DNA of 44,664 nt from Ruegeria halocynthiae (GCF_900106805.1 NZ_FNNP01000015.1:1-44664); one strand, 5' to 3'. Shown: positions 34,045 through 42,946, numbered from the stretch's first letter. The notes: generated by a model not told the origin, from the sequence alone. Numbers and translations are program-made.

Positions 34045-35160
34045 TCATCGCGGGATCTCGTAGGTAGCGATCGGAGAGCCGAGGGTATCCTCGTCTGGGT
34101 AGACTCCGAGACCGGGTGTTTCCGGCAGTTGAAGGTGGCCATTTTGATTACGAGGTCCGCGACCCCCGGCAATATCAACGGTGATCATGTCCTGACAGGC
34201 CCAAACCGCGTGACAATTCATATCCGGAATGGTGGCGGCCAGATGCAAGGCTTCAGTATCCGCCAGAATCGAACCGCCGGTCGCCATGACAAATAAATCA
34301 ATCCCGTGGGCCAGCGCCACATCGCGCATCCGGGCTGCTTTGGTCAACCCGCCGACGCGATTGAGCTTGATGCCGAAAATCTCGGCGATGCCATCGCGGG
34401 CGATGCGGGTCGCGTCCTGCAAGGTCACGAGGCTCTCGTCGACTGACACCGGCGAGGCATGTCGGCCCGCAAGCGCCGCGATATCGTCCAGAGACTCGCA
34501 GGGCTGTTCGATCATTATGTTTAGATCTGCAACTGCGCTCATTACCTGCAGGGCCTGCTGACGGGTCCAGCTGCGGTTGACGTCATAGAGAATGATCTCA
34601 TCGGGTCGGCGCAGGTTCTCGACGTCGCGGATGCGCGCAATGTCATGGGTCACATCCCCTCCGATCTTGACCGAATGGGCGATATAGCCGCGCTGGCGAT
34701 AGCGATCGATGACTGCACGGGTTTCCTGGACCGTCTTGGCCCCCACAGAAGAGGCGATCGGGCGGGGTGTGCGCGATCCGCCGCCCATAAGATCGGCGAT
34801 CGGAAGACCCGCAGCCTGACCGGCAATATCCCAGCAGGCCATATCGATCGGGCTTTTGGCATAGAGATGCCCGGGCAGGTTCAGATCCATCGCGCGTTCG
34901 ACGTCCAGGACCCGGCGCGGGTCGAGCCCCAGCACAAACGCGGCCATCGTCTCGATCCCGGCCCGAATGCCGGGTCCATGAGCCGGAACATAGGTGTGCC
35001 CCCAGGGTGTGCCTTCACCCCAGCCGATCAGCCCTGCATCAGTTTCAATTTTCACTAATGTCGCGTCGAGCATTTCGAATTTCAATCGTCCGCCGGACAG
35101 CCAATAAGGGTGCTCCAACGGCAGGTTGATTTGAAAGACCGAAATCCGCGTGATTTTCAT
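34045..35160 (-). CDS. Enolase-superfamily (mandelate racemase/muconate lactonizing) enzyme
   Basis: A 371-residue second member of the same superfamily. Lysines in HSVKIGG and GIKLNRVGG and acidic ligands in LYDVNRSW, MIEQP and VDES are visible. The active-site loop (PYWLSGGRLKFEMLDATLV) differs from the first copy, so the substrate differs. It resembles cis-3-hydroxy-L-proline dehydratase-type enzymes, though this is uncertain. Its ATG overlaps the TGA of the gene before it by four bases (ATGA with the cupin stop), showing coupled translation. Confidence 0.75.
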   Translation of the reverse strand: MKITRISVFQINLPLEHPYWLSGGRLKFEMLDATLVKIETDAGLIGWGEGTPWGHTYVPAHGPGIRAGIETMAAFVLGLDPRRVLDVERAMDLNLPGHLYAKSPIDMACWDIAGQAAGLPIADLMGGGSRTPRPIASSVGAKTVQETRAVIDRYRQRGYIAHSVKIGGDVTHDIARIRDVENLRRPDEIILYDVNRSWTRQQALQVMSAVADLNIMIEQPCESLDDIAALAGRHASPVSVDESLVTLQDATRIARDGIAEIFGIKLNRVGGLTKAARMRDVALAHGIDLFVMATGGSILADTEALHLAATIPDMNCHAVWACQDMITVDIAGGRGPRNQNGHLQLPETPGLGVYPDEDTLGSPIATYEIPR

Positions 35161-35441
35161 TTCAGTTCCACTTCGACAAACGACATCCGAGTCTCTCCGG
35201 CATTGATCACGTTATGCTCGACCCCTTCATCGCGGCGATACGCTGTTCCGGCGGGAACCGTCACTTCGCTGATTGTGCCATCCGGCAACTCCAAACGCAT
35301 ATGACAATCGGAAATGGCCGTAATGACGTAATCCATTGCGTGTTGGTGCCAGCCGGTTTCAGCGCCGGGTACAAAGTCGAAACGGGTTACGCGTACCCGT
35401 GCATCGTCGATCATCTGGGTCGCGGTGGCCTGTGGTCTCAT
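35157..35441 (-). CDS. Small cupin-domain protein
   Basis: A 94-residue single-domain cupin. Motif 1 is GAETGWHQHAMDYVITAISD (HxH with later acidic residue) and motif 2 is VEHNVINAGETRMSFVEVEL. Cupins this size may be isomerases, decarboxylases or sensors; the substrate is unknown. The ATG overlaps the stop of the 50-residue ORF upstream, and its own stop overlaps the next gene's start. Confidence 0.8.
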   Translation of the reverse strand: MRPQATATQMIDDARVRVTRFDFVPGAETGWHQHAMDYVITAISDCHMRLELPDGTISEVTVPAGTAYRRDEGVEHNVINAGETRMSFVEVELK

Positions 35442-35590
35442 TTGGTGACCTCATCAGTTGGAGAACAAAGAATCTGGATTTCCAGCACGGCGCTCAGTCC
35501 AGTGGTCGATGATGCGTATTTCATGCCGGTGGCGGTTCCACATGTACTAGTAAAGCCGTTCATGGATATGCTGCGGTCACTCAGCGTCAT
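35438..35590 (-). CDS. Unlisted 50-residue ORF between dddQ and the cupin
   Basis: The 145 bases between the dddQ stop and the cupin start are an open frame of 51 codons including stop. It begins ATG at 35590, overlapping the dddQ TGA (ATGA), and ends TGA at 35438, overlapping the cupin ATG (ATGA). The product starts [18 protein letters not shown] and has two cysteines (17 and 42), no membrane segment and no family that I recognise. Four-base overlaps at both ends match the style of every other junction in this operon, which argues it is translated. It could be a small subunit, or the remnant of a larger protein. Confidence 0.6.
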   Translation of the reverse strand: MTLSDRSISMNGFTSTCGTATGMKYASSTTGLSAVLEIQILCSPTDEVTK

Positions 35591-36165
35591 GGGGCATCCA
35601 TCCGGGGCAGATCGCCCAAACCGTCACCGCGCCATAGGACAAAGGTCAGGATCGGCTTGTCACTCGTGGTCATGGCGTGGCTTTGCCAGCTTTTATGCAA
35701 ACGGGTCTGACCCGGACCGATGATTTTCTCATTACCCCTGATCCGAAACTGCGCCTCACCTGCAAGGGTCAGATACAACTCTTCCGCCTGATGGCTGTGC
35801 CAGTCATAGTGCAGACCCGCACCCCAATACGCGATGTACCCCCGCAGTTGGGTCGAGTGGAAATGCCCGCCGGGGCCGAAAAGTTCGTAATACCCGAAGC
35901 GAGCCAGAAAATCCGCTCCGACTTCCTTCTCGGTGTAAGTTTGTTTCCAATGTGCAAGCTTTGCAGTTGCCGCGATGGCCGTCACCAGAGCTTGAGTTGT
36001 GTCTGTGCCGTCAAGGTCAAATTCCCTGATCAGCCGGGTCGCGGGAACCTGCACTGGCTGCACGTCCGCAGCAGAGAGATCAGTCGGCCAATCCCCAAAA
36101 TCCGCCAAAGTGGGGTGGGTCTGATGCAGCTGCCGGGCGGCTTCTAATACGTCCTCCATCATCAT
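35587..36165 (-). CDS. dddQ: DddQ-type cupin, dimethylsulfoniopropionate lyase family
   Basis: A 192-residue DddQ-like cupin. The catalytic set is intact: Tyr120, His123, His125, Glu129 and Tyr131 in [20 protein letters not shown], and His163 in KSWQSHAM. Family members bind a metal and cleave dimethylsulfoniopropionate (DMSP) to dimethyl sulfide and acrylate, Tyr131 being the likely base. The gene overlaps its dehydrogenase neighbour (ATGA). No acrylate-processing gene (AcuI, AcuN/K) is in the window, and neighbours point to betaine or amine chemistry, so DMSP may not be the only or the native substrate. Confidence 0.85.
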   Translation of the reverse strand: MMMEDVLEAARQLHQTHPTLADFGDWPTDLSAADVQPVQVPATRLIREFDLDGTDTTQALVTAIAATAKLAHWKQTYTEKEVGADFLARFGYYELFGPGGHFHSTQLRGYIAYWGAGLHYDWHSHQAEELYLTLAGEAQFRIRGNEKIIGPGQTRLHKSWQSHAMTTSDKPILTFVLWRGDGLGDLPRMDAP

Positions 36166-37244
36166 GGGATCACCACGATATTGCCGGTGTGCTTCTTTGC
36201 TATAAAGGCGGATTGCGCCTCATGCAGTTGTTCCAGGGGATAGATCGCAGCCAGGGCAGGCTTTACCTCGCCCACCTCTATATATCGCACCAGGTTCCGT
36301 ATTACCTCGGGGTCGATTACGGTTGAGCCAGCAAAGGTCAGGTCGCGCAGATAGAACGTGCGCAGGTCGAACTCGACCATCGGACCGGCAATCGCACCCG
36401 AACAGGCATAGCGCCCGCCACGTTCGAGTATGGCGATAAGCTGCGGCCAGTAGGGTCCGCCAACTACATCGGCTACAACGGTTATCTTCTCGGTACGTAA
36501 GGATTCGCGCAGATCATCCGGTGCGCGGGGTAAGATGAGATCAGGCCCCAAAAGCGCCACGTCATCGTGTTTGGCTTCAGATGCCAGCGCGATGACCCGG
36601 GCATTGCGTCGTTTGGACAGTTGCACCAAAGCACCGCCTACGCCGCCCGACGCGCCCGGAACAAGCACAGTGTCGGTTTCGGTCACTTTGGCGCGGGTGA
36701 GCATACCCTCGGCAGTCGAATACGAGCAGGAAAAAGTTGCCAGTTCGGCATCCGAAAGGGACGAGCGGACAGTAATCGCATTTTGCGCCGGGATGGTCGT
36801 ATATTCGGCAAAGCCGCCATCCCGCTCTGATCCGAAATAGCCGGTTTTATCCTTGTTCAGCGGGTCTTTCGGGTCGCGCAACCAGCCATCGGTGATGACG
36901 CGCTCTCCTATCCGTTTTGGGTCCACCCCCGCGCCAACTTCTACGATCCGCCCGCAGACGTCTGCGCCCTGAATGCGCGGAAAAACAAGAGGGGCACCAC
37001 CCCAGGTCGGGTCGTCTGTGCCGACCTCTTCAAACGCGTCTCCAGTTGTCGCGTCGCTGACGGTTTTTGAGTACCAACCGGATCGGGTGTTCACGTCGGT
37101 ATTGTTCAGGCCACAGGCCCCAACCTTGATCAAAACCTCGCCCGGTTTAGGGCTGGGGCAGGGCCACGCGGAGTGCCAGACCATCTGATCCAGATCCCCA
37201 TGCCCCTTAGTAACCATGGCTTTCATTGTAACGGGCCGCGTCAT
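36162..37244 (-). CDS. Zinc-type/quinone-oxidoreductase-like medium-chain dehydrogenase
   Basis: A 360-residue medium-chain dehydrogenase/reductase. The GroES-like N-terminal half has [19 protein letters not shown] and [17 protein letters not shown]; the nucleotide-binding motif is [17 protein letters not shown]. The usual catalytic zinc Cys is present (GACGLNN), and the structural-zinc Cys cluster is not seen. It reduces or oxidises a small alcohol, aldehyde or enone with NAD(P)H. Its ATG overlaps the TGA of the demethylase gene (ATGA). Confidence 0.82.
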   Translation of the reverse strand: MTRPVTMKAMVTKGHGDLDQMVWHSAWPCPSPKPGEVLIKVGACGLNNTDVNTRSGWYSKTVSDATTGDAFEEVGTDDPTWGGAPLVFPRIQGADVCGRIVEVGAGVDPKRIGERVITDGWLRDPKDPLNKDKTGYFGSERDGGFAEYTTIPAQNAITVRSSLSDAELATFSCSYSTAEGMLTRAKVTETDTVLVPGASGGVGGALVQLSKRRNARVIALASEAKHDDVALLGPDLILPRAPDDLRESLRTEKITVVADVVGGPYWPQLIAILERGGRYACSGAIAGPMVEFDLRTFYLRDLTFAGSTVIDPEVIRNLVRYIEVGEVKPALAAIYPLEQLHEAQSAFIAKKHTGNIVVIP

Positions 37245-39700
37245 TCGTAAACCTCCATCATTATGTCCGCGCGTGGGCGCAGGTTTTGCGGGTCATAAGC
37301 GGGCTCAGACAGAACCCGCGCAGCACGGGGCGTGCCCTGGATAATCACTTCCAGCAGGGTGCCTGCGGCGGCGGCAGCGGGTTTGATGTAGGCGAATGCA
37401 AGAATCTTCCCGACGCTGTGCCCGTAGGCCACCGAAGCGGTCGAGCCGACAACGCGCCCGTTTAGCAGCACGGCCTCACCACCATGGCCGTCAATTTCGC
37501 CATCCGGTTCGATTTCGAGATACGCACAGACCCACGGCAGATTCGTGTTCAGCGTTTCATCGCGGCCCAGATAGTTCTTGTCCGTGCGTGCAAAGCGCAG
37601 CAGGCCCGCTTCGGCCAGCGTGACTTCGTTCGTCAACTCTCCGGCTCCTTTAAAGCCTTTCTCGATCCGCATGACATTCATTGCAAAGCTGCCATAATTG
37701 GCGATCCCGTGCGCCTCACCAGCAGCCCAAAGGGCGTTATAGACGTCCAGACAGGCGGCGTTGGGCATGTGCAATTCCCAACCGAGCTCGCCGACATAGG
37801 ACAGACGGAATGCCCAGACTTCGTGACCCGCGATCCTGATCAGCTGGGCAGAGAGCCAGCGAAACCCGGCGTTGCTTAGGTCAGCTTCGGTACAGGCACT
37901 CAGGACATCGCGCGAATCTGGACCGTTGAGCGACAGCGCTGACCAGTCGGTCGAATGGCTGATGACGGAGACAGAATTTTCGTCGAAAATTCTTGCCTCG
38001 CACAGTTGGTCCAACAGGCGTTGTTCGAAGAACGCCGCACAAACAAGGTAATAGCGATTCTGTGCCATGCGGACGATGGTTGTTTCCAGCTCAATCCGAC
38101 CCCTGCGGTTCAGCATATGCGTCAGCGTGATCGAACCGTCCTTCTGCGGCATCCGGTTGGCGGTTAGCTGGTCCAACAGGGCGTATGCGCCTGGTCCCGA
38201 AACTTCGACTTTGGTGAAGGCGGTGACGTCCATGATGCCAACCCGTTCGCGCACGGCTTTGACCTCGTGTCCAACCATCTTGTCGACGATGGTGCGGCGG
38301 AAGGAATAATGATCGTGCTGCGCCACTTCATTGCGGGCGAACCAGCGCGGGCGCTCAAATCCATATACCTCTTCATGCACGGCGCCCTTGGATTTCAACA
38401 GTTCGTGCAGCGGTGACGGTTTGATCGGACGGCCAGCCAGCCGGTTGAAATGTGGAAAAGGGATTTCGTGGCGCAGGCAATAATCTTCCTCGGCCTTGAT
38501 CACCTGCCAATCCTTTGCGGCGTAGCTGCCGAAACGGCGCGGGTCATACTCACGCATCGAGATGTCAGCCGCCCCATGCACCATCCACCGCGCCAACTCG
38601 CGCGTCAGGCCCGGCCCCCAACCGATCCCGATCTGGGTACCGCAGCAACACCAGTAGTTCCGCACACCCGGCGCGGGACCGATCAGTGGGTTGCCATCCG
38701 GCGGATGGCTGATGGCCCCATGCACCTCGCGTTGAATACCCAGTTCTGCAAAGATGGGCATCCGATTCAGGCTTTCTTCAAGCCACGGCATAACCCGGTC
38801 GTAATCGGCGTCGAACAGCCAGTTCTCGTAATCCCACGGGCAATGATCATGCCAGACTGAGTTGGGGTTTTCTTTCTCGTAAATCCCAATCAGACCGCGC
38901 TTTTGTTCCATTCGGATATAGCCCGAGACCTTTTTGTCGTCGCGGATCACCGGCAGTTCTTTGTCCAACGCTTCGAACTCGGGCACCGGTTCAGTCACAA
39001 AGTAGTGGTGCGTCATCGAGGTCATAGGCAATTGCAAGCCCGACCATTCACCCATCTGCCGTGCATACGTGCCGCCCGCGTTGACCACATGTTCACAGGT
39101 GATTGTGCCCTTGGGTGTCTCAACAACCCATTCGCCGTTTTTGGCCTGCGTAATGTCGGTCGCCTGACAATGACGGATGATCCGAACACCTTTCTGGCGG
39201 GCGCCCGCAGCCATCGCCATGGTCACATTGGTCGGGTCCACATGGCCGTCATCGGGGGTGTGCAACGCACCCAACGCGCCGTCCAGATTGTAGAATGGAT
39301 GCAGTTCGGCAATCCGGTCTGGACCGACCAGTTCGATATTGAAGCCCAAAGAACAGCCGACCGAAAGGGTATGGCGCAACCAATCCATTTCGTCTTCAGT
39401 ATAAGCCAGCCGGAATGAGCCACAGCCATGCCATGTCACGGCCTGACCGGTCTCGGCCTCCAGGGTGCCAGAATAGAGCCCGATATTGTAGTCGACGCAT
39501 TTTCCCAGTCCAAAGCTCGAGGTTGAATGAGTGATCTGCCCTGCCGCGTGCCAGGTGCTGCCGCTGGTCAGTTCGGCCTTTTCCAGCAGGACCGTGTCAG
39601 CGCCCCAGCCTTCGTGCCCAAGGTGGTAGGCAAGACCAACCCCCATCACGCCGCCGCCCACAATAACCACGCGTGCATGGGTTGGGAAAACAGGTGCCAT
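37241..39700 (-). CDS. Dimethylglycine/sarcosine dehydrogenase-type demethylase with GcvT domain
   Basis: An 819-residue flavoprotein with an N-terminal DAO domain (VVIVGGGVMGVGLAYHLG; covalent-flavin-type His51 in SGSTWHAAGQ) and a C-terminal aminomethyltransferase (GcvT) domain (from about 440, KMVGHEVKAVRERVGIMDVTAFTK, to GELTNEVTLAEAGL). Such enzymes remove an N-methyl group and hand it to tetrahydrofolate. DmdA, the DMSP demethylase, shares the GcvT fold only. The ATG at 39700 follows GAGGATTG. It is the first gene of the minus-strand operon, divergent from the RpiR regulator by 65 bases. Confidence 0.88.
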   Translation of the reverse strand: MAPVFPTHARVVIVGGGVMGVGLAYHLGHEGWGADTVLLEKAELTSGSTWHAAGQITHSTSSFGLGKCVDYNIGLYSGTLEAETGQAVTWHGCGSFRLAYTEDEMDWLRHTLSVGCSLGFNIELVGPDRIAELHPFYNLDGALGALHTPDDGHVDPTNVTMAMAAGARQKGVRIIRHCQATDITQAKNGEWVVETPKGTITCEHVVNAGGTYARQMGEWSGLQLPMTSMTHHYFVTEPVPEFEALDKELPVIRDDKKVSGYIRMEQKRGLIGIYEKENPNSVWHDHCPWDYENWLFDADYDRVMPWLEESLNRMPIFAELGIQREVHGAISHPPDGNPLIGPAPGVRNYWCCCGTQIGIGWGPGLTRELARWMVHGAADISMREYDPRRFGSYAAKDWQVIKAEEDYCLRHEIPFPHFNRLAGRPIKPSPLHELLKSKGAVHEEVYGFERPRWFARNEVAQHDHYSFRRTIVDKMVGHEVKAVRERVGIMDVTAFTKVEVSGPGAYALLDQLTANRMPQKDGSITLTHMLNRRGRIELETTIVRMAQNRYYLVCAAFFEQRLLDQLCEARIFDENSVSVISHSTDWSALSLNGPDSRDVLSACTEADLSNAGFRWLSAQLIRIAGHEVWAFRLSYVGELGWELHMPNAACLDVYNALWAAGEAHGIANYGSFAMNVMRIEKGFKGAGELTNEVTLAEAGLLRFARTDKNYLGRDETLNTNLPWVCAYLEIEPDGEIDGHGGEAVLLNGRVVGSTASVAYGHSVGKILAFAYIKPAAAAAGTLLEVIIQGTPRAARVLSEPAYDPQNLRPRADIMMEVYE

Positions 39701-39765
39701 CGGATCAATCCTCTGAGTCGATTTTACCTCGACAGCGTAAGCAAACAAAAGTACCATCGTCAATC

Positions 39766-40653
39766 ATGATTGGGACAAATGTATCAGATACGATTCTGGA
39801 ACGGTTGGCGGGCGAACTGTCAGAGCTGACGCCCGAGGCACGCAAAGCCGCCACTTATGTGTTGGAAAATCCCCGCGACGTGGGGGTTTCAACCGTGCGG
39901 GAAATCGCCGAGGCCGCTAATGTTAAACCCAACACCATCGTCCGCATGGCGCGGCAGGTGGGCTTTGAAGGGTACGAGGATTTTCGCGTGCCCTTCCGAG
40001 AAGCGATCCGGCGCGGGCAGGCGGATTTCCCGGATCGTGCGCGCTGGTTGCAGGACATTCGCAAGTCAGGCAACATGGGCGGGCTTTACGCGGATATGGT
40101 TCAGGACGCGCTGCGCAATGTCGAGGAGACCTTTGCCAATATCTCGTCCGGGCAGCTGAAGGCTGCGGCTGAAGACATCTGGAACTCGCGCAATGTGTTT
40201 GTGCTTGGCGTTGGTGTTAACAACTCGAACGCCCGGAATTTCGTTTATCTGGCATCAACCGGGATGGTGCAGTTCCATGCAATCCCGCGTTCCGGATCGA
40301 ACCCGATTGACGATCTGGCCTGGGCGGATAAACGTGATGTGTTGATCGCCATGACCTGCAAACCCTATCGCAACGAAGTGGTCGAGGCGGTTCACGTCGC
40401 GCGCGAGCAAGGGCTTAAGATCGTGGGGCTGTCTGACAGCCCAGCCAGCCCAGTGCTGCGAAACGCCGACCACAGCTTTGTCATCTCGGCAGATACGCCG
40501 CAATTCTTCCCGTCCTCGGTCAGCACGATTGCGTTGCTGGAGACGCTGTTGTCCTTCGTTATTGCGGTTGCCAGCAATGAGATCGTCAACCGTGTCGAGA
40601 CTTTTCACAAACGCCGTCATCAACTAGGCCTGTATCATTCGGAGGATACGTGA
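39766..40653 (+). CDS. RpiR-family transcriptional regulator with SIS domain
   Basis: A 295-residue regulator. The N-terminal RpiR helix-turn-helix (GVSTVREIAEAANVKPNTIVRMARQVGFEGYEDFR) is followed by an SIS domain (about 120-280) with RNVFVLGVGVNNSNARNF and a Ser/Thr-rich phosphosugar-type site. RpiR regulators respond to a phosphorylated or acidic ligand. It sits between the divergent operons and probably controls both. The Rieske gene overlaps its stop (GTGA). Confidence 0.87.
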   Translation: MIGTNVSDTILERLAGELSELTPEARKAATYVLENPRDVGVSTVREIAEAANVKPNTIVRMARQVGFEGYEDFRVPFREAIRRGQADFPDRARWLQDIRKSGNMGGLYADMVQDALRNVEETFANISSGQLKAAAEDIWNSRNVFVLGVGVNNSNARNFVYLASTGMVQFHAIPRSGSNPIDDLAWADKRDVLIAMTCKPYRNEVVEAVHVAREQGLKIVGLSDSPASPVLRNADHSFVISADTPQFFPSSVSTIALLETLLSFVIAVASNEIVNRVETFHKRRHQLGLYHSEDT

Positions 40654-41738
40654 GAGGATCCATCCACTCTCTTGCAGCCCGATACTATACAGACCCAGCC
40701 GTGTTCCGGTTGGAAACCGAAGGCTTGCTGGCGCGCACATGGCAGTTTGGCTGCCACGCTTCAGAACTTGCTGAGCCAGGCGCATACGTCGCGTTCGAAG
40801 TTGCAGGGCAGGATCTGTTTGCAATCCGGGGTCGCGATGACAAGATCCGGGTGTTCTACAATGTCTGTCAGCACCGCGCGCATCAGCTTGTCGAAGGCAC
40901 GGGTACAACGCGCGTCGTGGTCTGTCCCTATCACGCCTGGACCTATGAACTGACCGGAGAGTTGCGGGCAGGACCAAACCTCAAGGCGGTAGAAGGCTTC
41001 GACAAATCAACCGTGTGCCTTACCGAAGTGTGCAGCGAAGAGTTTCTCGGCTTTGTCTTCGTCAATCTCGATCCCGAAGCCGCGCCAATGGACGAGTGGT
41101 TCCCGAGCGCCCGCGTCGAGCTCGAAGGCTGGGTTCCCAACTGGTCCGATCTGAAGCCGCTGGAATGGGTCGAGATACCGGAACACTGCAACTGGAAAGT
41201 CTCGGTTGAGAACTACTCGGAGTGCTATCACTGTTCGCTCAACCACCCGACATTTGCGAACGGTGTGGTCAGACCCGAAACCTACGACATCCAACCCCAA
41301 GGCATGTGTCTGCGTCATACAACGGAATGTCAGAGCCTTGAAAACATGACCTATGACATTCAGTCGGGTTTCAAGCATTTTGATGGGTATTCCAGTTGGT
41401 TCCTCTGGCCCTTGTTTTCGTTCCAGGTCTATCCGGGGAACGTGCTGAATACCTATCACTGGCGCGCTGTGGATGCGGATCATGTTGTGGTCTGGCGCGG
41501 CTGGTATTCTGTGGGCGATGTGGATGATCCCAAGATACGGCAACTGGCCGAACAGGACCGTGCGACTACGGTGGAAGAGGATATCAGGCTGGTCGAATCC
41601 GTGCAGCGCGGCCTGCATTCGCGCGGATATCGCCCCGGACCTCTGGTTGTTGATCCCAAAGGTGGTGTAAATTCGGAACATCCCGTCATGCATCTGCAAA
41701 AATGGATGCGCGAAGCCGTTGACGGACAGCCTCAGTAA
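40650..41738 (+). CDS. Rieske-type oxygenase alpha subunit, betaine demethylase-like
   Basis: A 362-residue Rieske non-heme iron oxygenase. The [2Fe-2S] ligands are Cys73-x-His75 and Cys92-x2-His95 (CQHRAH, CPYHAW). The mononuclear iron motif is ENYSECYHCSLNHP (Glu191 region, His194, His199). It resembles stachydrine, glycine-betaine and carnitine oxygenases (Stc2, GbcA, CntA), which remove a methyl group from quaternary amines. No reductase partner is in the window. The GTG start overlaps the regulator TGA with GGAGGATA upstream. Confidence 0.88.
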   Translation: MRGSIHSLAARYYTDPAVFRLETEGLLARTWQFGCHASELAEPGAYVAFEVAGQDLFAIRGRDDKIRVFYNVCQHRAHQLVEGTGTTRVVVCPYHAWTYELTGELRAGPNLKAVEGFDKSTVCLTEVCSEEFLGFVFVNLDPEAAPMDEWFPSARVELEGWVPNWSDLKPLEWVEIPEHCNWKVSVENYSECYHCSLNHPTFANGVVRPETYDIQPQGMCLRHTTECQSLENMTYDIQSGFKHFDGYSSWFLWPLFSFQVYPGNVLNTYHWRAVDADHVVVWRGWYSVGDVDDPKIRQLAEQDRATTVEEDIRLVESVQRGLHSRGYRPGPLVVDPKGGVNSEHPVMHLQKWMREAVDGQPQ

Positions 41739-41750
41739 AAGGATCGAGTG

Positions 41751-42137
41751 ATGAGCACATTTGATGAAGACCTGTTCCTGAAAGGTCTGGAGCAGCGCAA
41801 GGCGACGCTGGGTGCGGACTATGTCGAAAAGAACCTGGCCGCTGCCGACGATTTCACCCGTCCGTTTCAAGAGGCGATGACCGCCTGGTGCTGGGGGTTT
41901 GGTTGGGGTGACGATGTGATCGACGCCAAGACCCGATCAATGATGAACCTGTCGATGATCGGCGCGTTGGGTAAAATGCACGAATGGGAAATCCATTGCC
42001 GTGGCGCGATCAAAAACGGCGTCACGACCGAGGAAATCCGCGCGATCATCCATGTCATCGGCATTTACTGCGGCGTTCCACAGGCACTGGAATGCTTCCG
42101 CGTGGCGCGAAAGGTGCTTGAAGAGCGCGCGCGTTAG
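41751..42137 (+). CDS. Carboxymuconolactone decarboxylase-family protein
   Basis: A 128-residue CMD-family protein (AhpD/PcaC fold). It contains KTRSMMNLSMIGALGKMHEWEIHCRGAIKNGVTTEEIRAIIHVIGIYCGVPQALE, the full family core with His and Cys positions. Some members are lactone decarboxylases, others peroxidases; the function here is unknown. AAAGGA lies upstream of the ATG at 41751, 12 bases after the Rieske stop, so it is in the same operon. Confidence 0.88.
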   Translation: MSTFDEDLFLKGLEQRKATLGADYVEKNLAAADDFTRPFQEAMTAWCWGFGWGDDVIDAKTRSMMNLSMIGALGKMHEWEIHCRGAIKNGVTTEEIRAIIHVIGIYCGVPQALECFRVARKVLEERAR

Positions 42138-42324
42138 GGGTTGCACTCTTAATCTTGATCTAAAACAGCCGATGCTGGATGACCCCTGATGCCCTAAGTG
42201 GAGCTTCCCTCAAATACGGGGTTCAGTTCAGCTTGCATCAGCTAGATGCGTAACATTGGTGGTTTTCGACGGGACGAATCCGCGCGCTTGCGGGCATAGC
42301 GCGCAACGGCATCTGTCACACTCT

Positions 42325-42352
42325 GCGTCACAATTTCTGAGGATTGTGACGC
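42325..42352. repeat. Perfect 10-bp inverted repeat
   Basis: Arms GCGTCACAAT (42325-42334) and ATTGTGACGC (42343-42352) are exact reverse complements with an eight-base spacer. No T-run follows on either strand. It may be a regulator operator or a hairpin. A related TGTCACAC lies a few bases to its left. Confidence 0.6.
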
Positions 42353-42446
42353 GGCGCGTCAGGGCAGGTATTGCCCCTTGATTTTATTGGCTTTGGAAAA
42401 TCATGGCTGTGCAGGCAGTTTGCAGCTAGCCAGTCTCGCCCAAAAA

Positions 42447-42617
42447 TTCCCTGATAACAGGGGGCTTTACAGGGAAATCGCACCGTTTTAACGCTAGTTG
42501 ACGTCCGTAGGCATGAAATCTGCAGACAGATCAGTGACTTGTGGGCGAGTTCCCTGAACATCCCAACAGGGAAATTTTTCCGCCTTTTCAGTGAAAACTC
42601 ACGATACTGCAGGGAAA
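42447..42617. repeat. Recurring CAGGGAAA / TTCCCTG motifs
   Basis: CAGGGAAA occurs at 42470, 42567 and 42610, and its inverted form TTCCCTG at 42447 and 42550, alternating in orientation at close spacing. The pairs 42447/42470 and 42550/42567 could each form a short stem. The periodic inverted arrangement looks deliberate, but may be the trace of a decaying mobile element. Confidence 0.45.
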
Positions 42618-42634
42618 GAGTAGCTCTTTCAGGC

Positions 42635-42946
42635 TTACGTCCCCATGATTTCGTACGTCGTTGTCGGCAAACGTACAAGAACGGCCCGGAGACATGCTAG
42701 CTCCAAGGATATGCAAACTTCGCTTCGACCGCAAAGAGGCATAACAGTTGCAGCGACCTCGCCTGAATGCCGTATGAGGTCGATCAGGGGTTCGCCAGCG
42801 AGTCCATTGGCTCCGGCAAGCCAGTTCTTTGCGGTTCGCTCCGAGACACCTGCCTAGTTCATTGACGCTTTTGCCGCCCGATGTGATCCTCCAAGTTCGC
42901 GTTTCAGCGCCGCTGCTGTTTCCAGTCGATAGTCTGATTTGTTCAT
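42635..42946 (-). pseudogene. Small DNA-binding-like protein interrupted by an amber codon
   Basis: From ATG at 42946 (with AGGACA eight bases upstream) the frame reads MNKSDYRLETAAALKRELGG...KASMN, then TAG at 42854-42856 (codon 31), and continues in frame as AGVSERTAKNWLAGANG...LIRHSGEV to a TAA at 42635. From memory, intact relatives are small alphaproteobacterial proteins with SMxWTGxSERTxKNW, where Trp stands in place of the TAG. One base change, TGG to TAG, would explain the break. The part on both sides is coherent and has a helix-turn-helix-like feel, so the disruption is recent. Confidence 0.65.

Larger units (their letters stand above)
42138..42634. other. Gene-free region with inverted and recurring motifs
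   Basis: About 500 bases after the CMD gene hold no intact gene. Structures are a perfect 10-bp inverted repeat (42325-42352) and several CAGGGAAA-type motifs (42447-42617), listed separately. A short GTG frame on the minus strand (42245-42338 region, 29 residues of basic composition) is open but has no further support. The region looks like a breakpoint or decaying element. Confidence 0.5.

Noticed and set aside
42328..42678. Minus-strand ORF of 116 codons with REF/GIF-type wording
   Set aside because: Its composition comes from the CAGGGAAA motifs; no start signal and no domain. Treated as repeat-derived.
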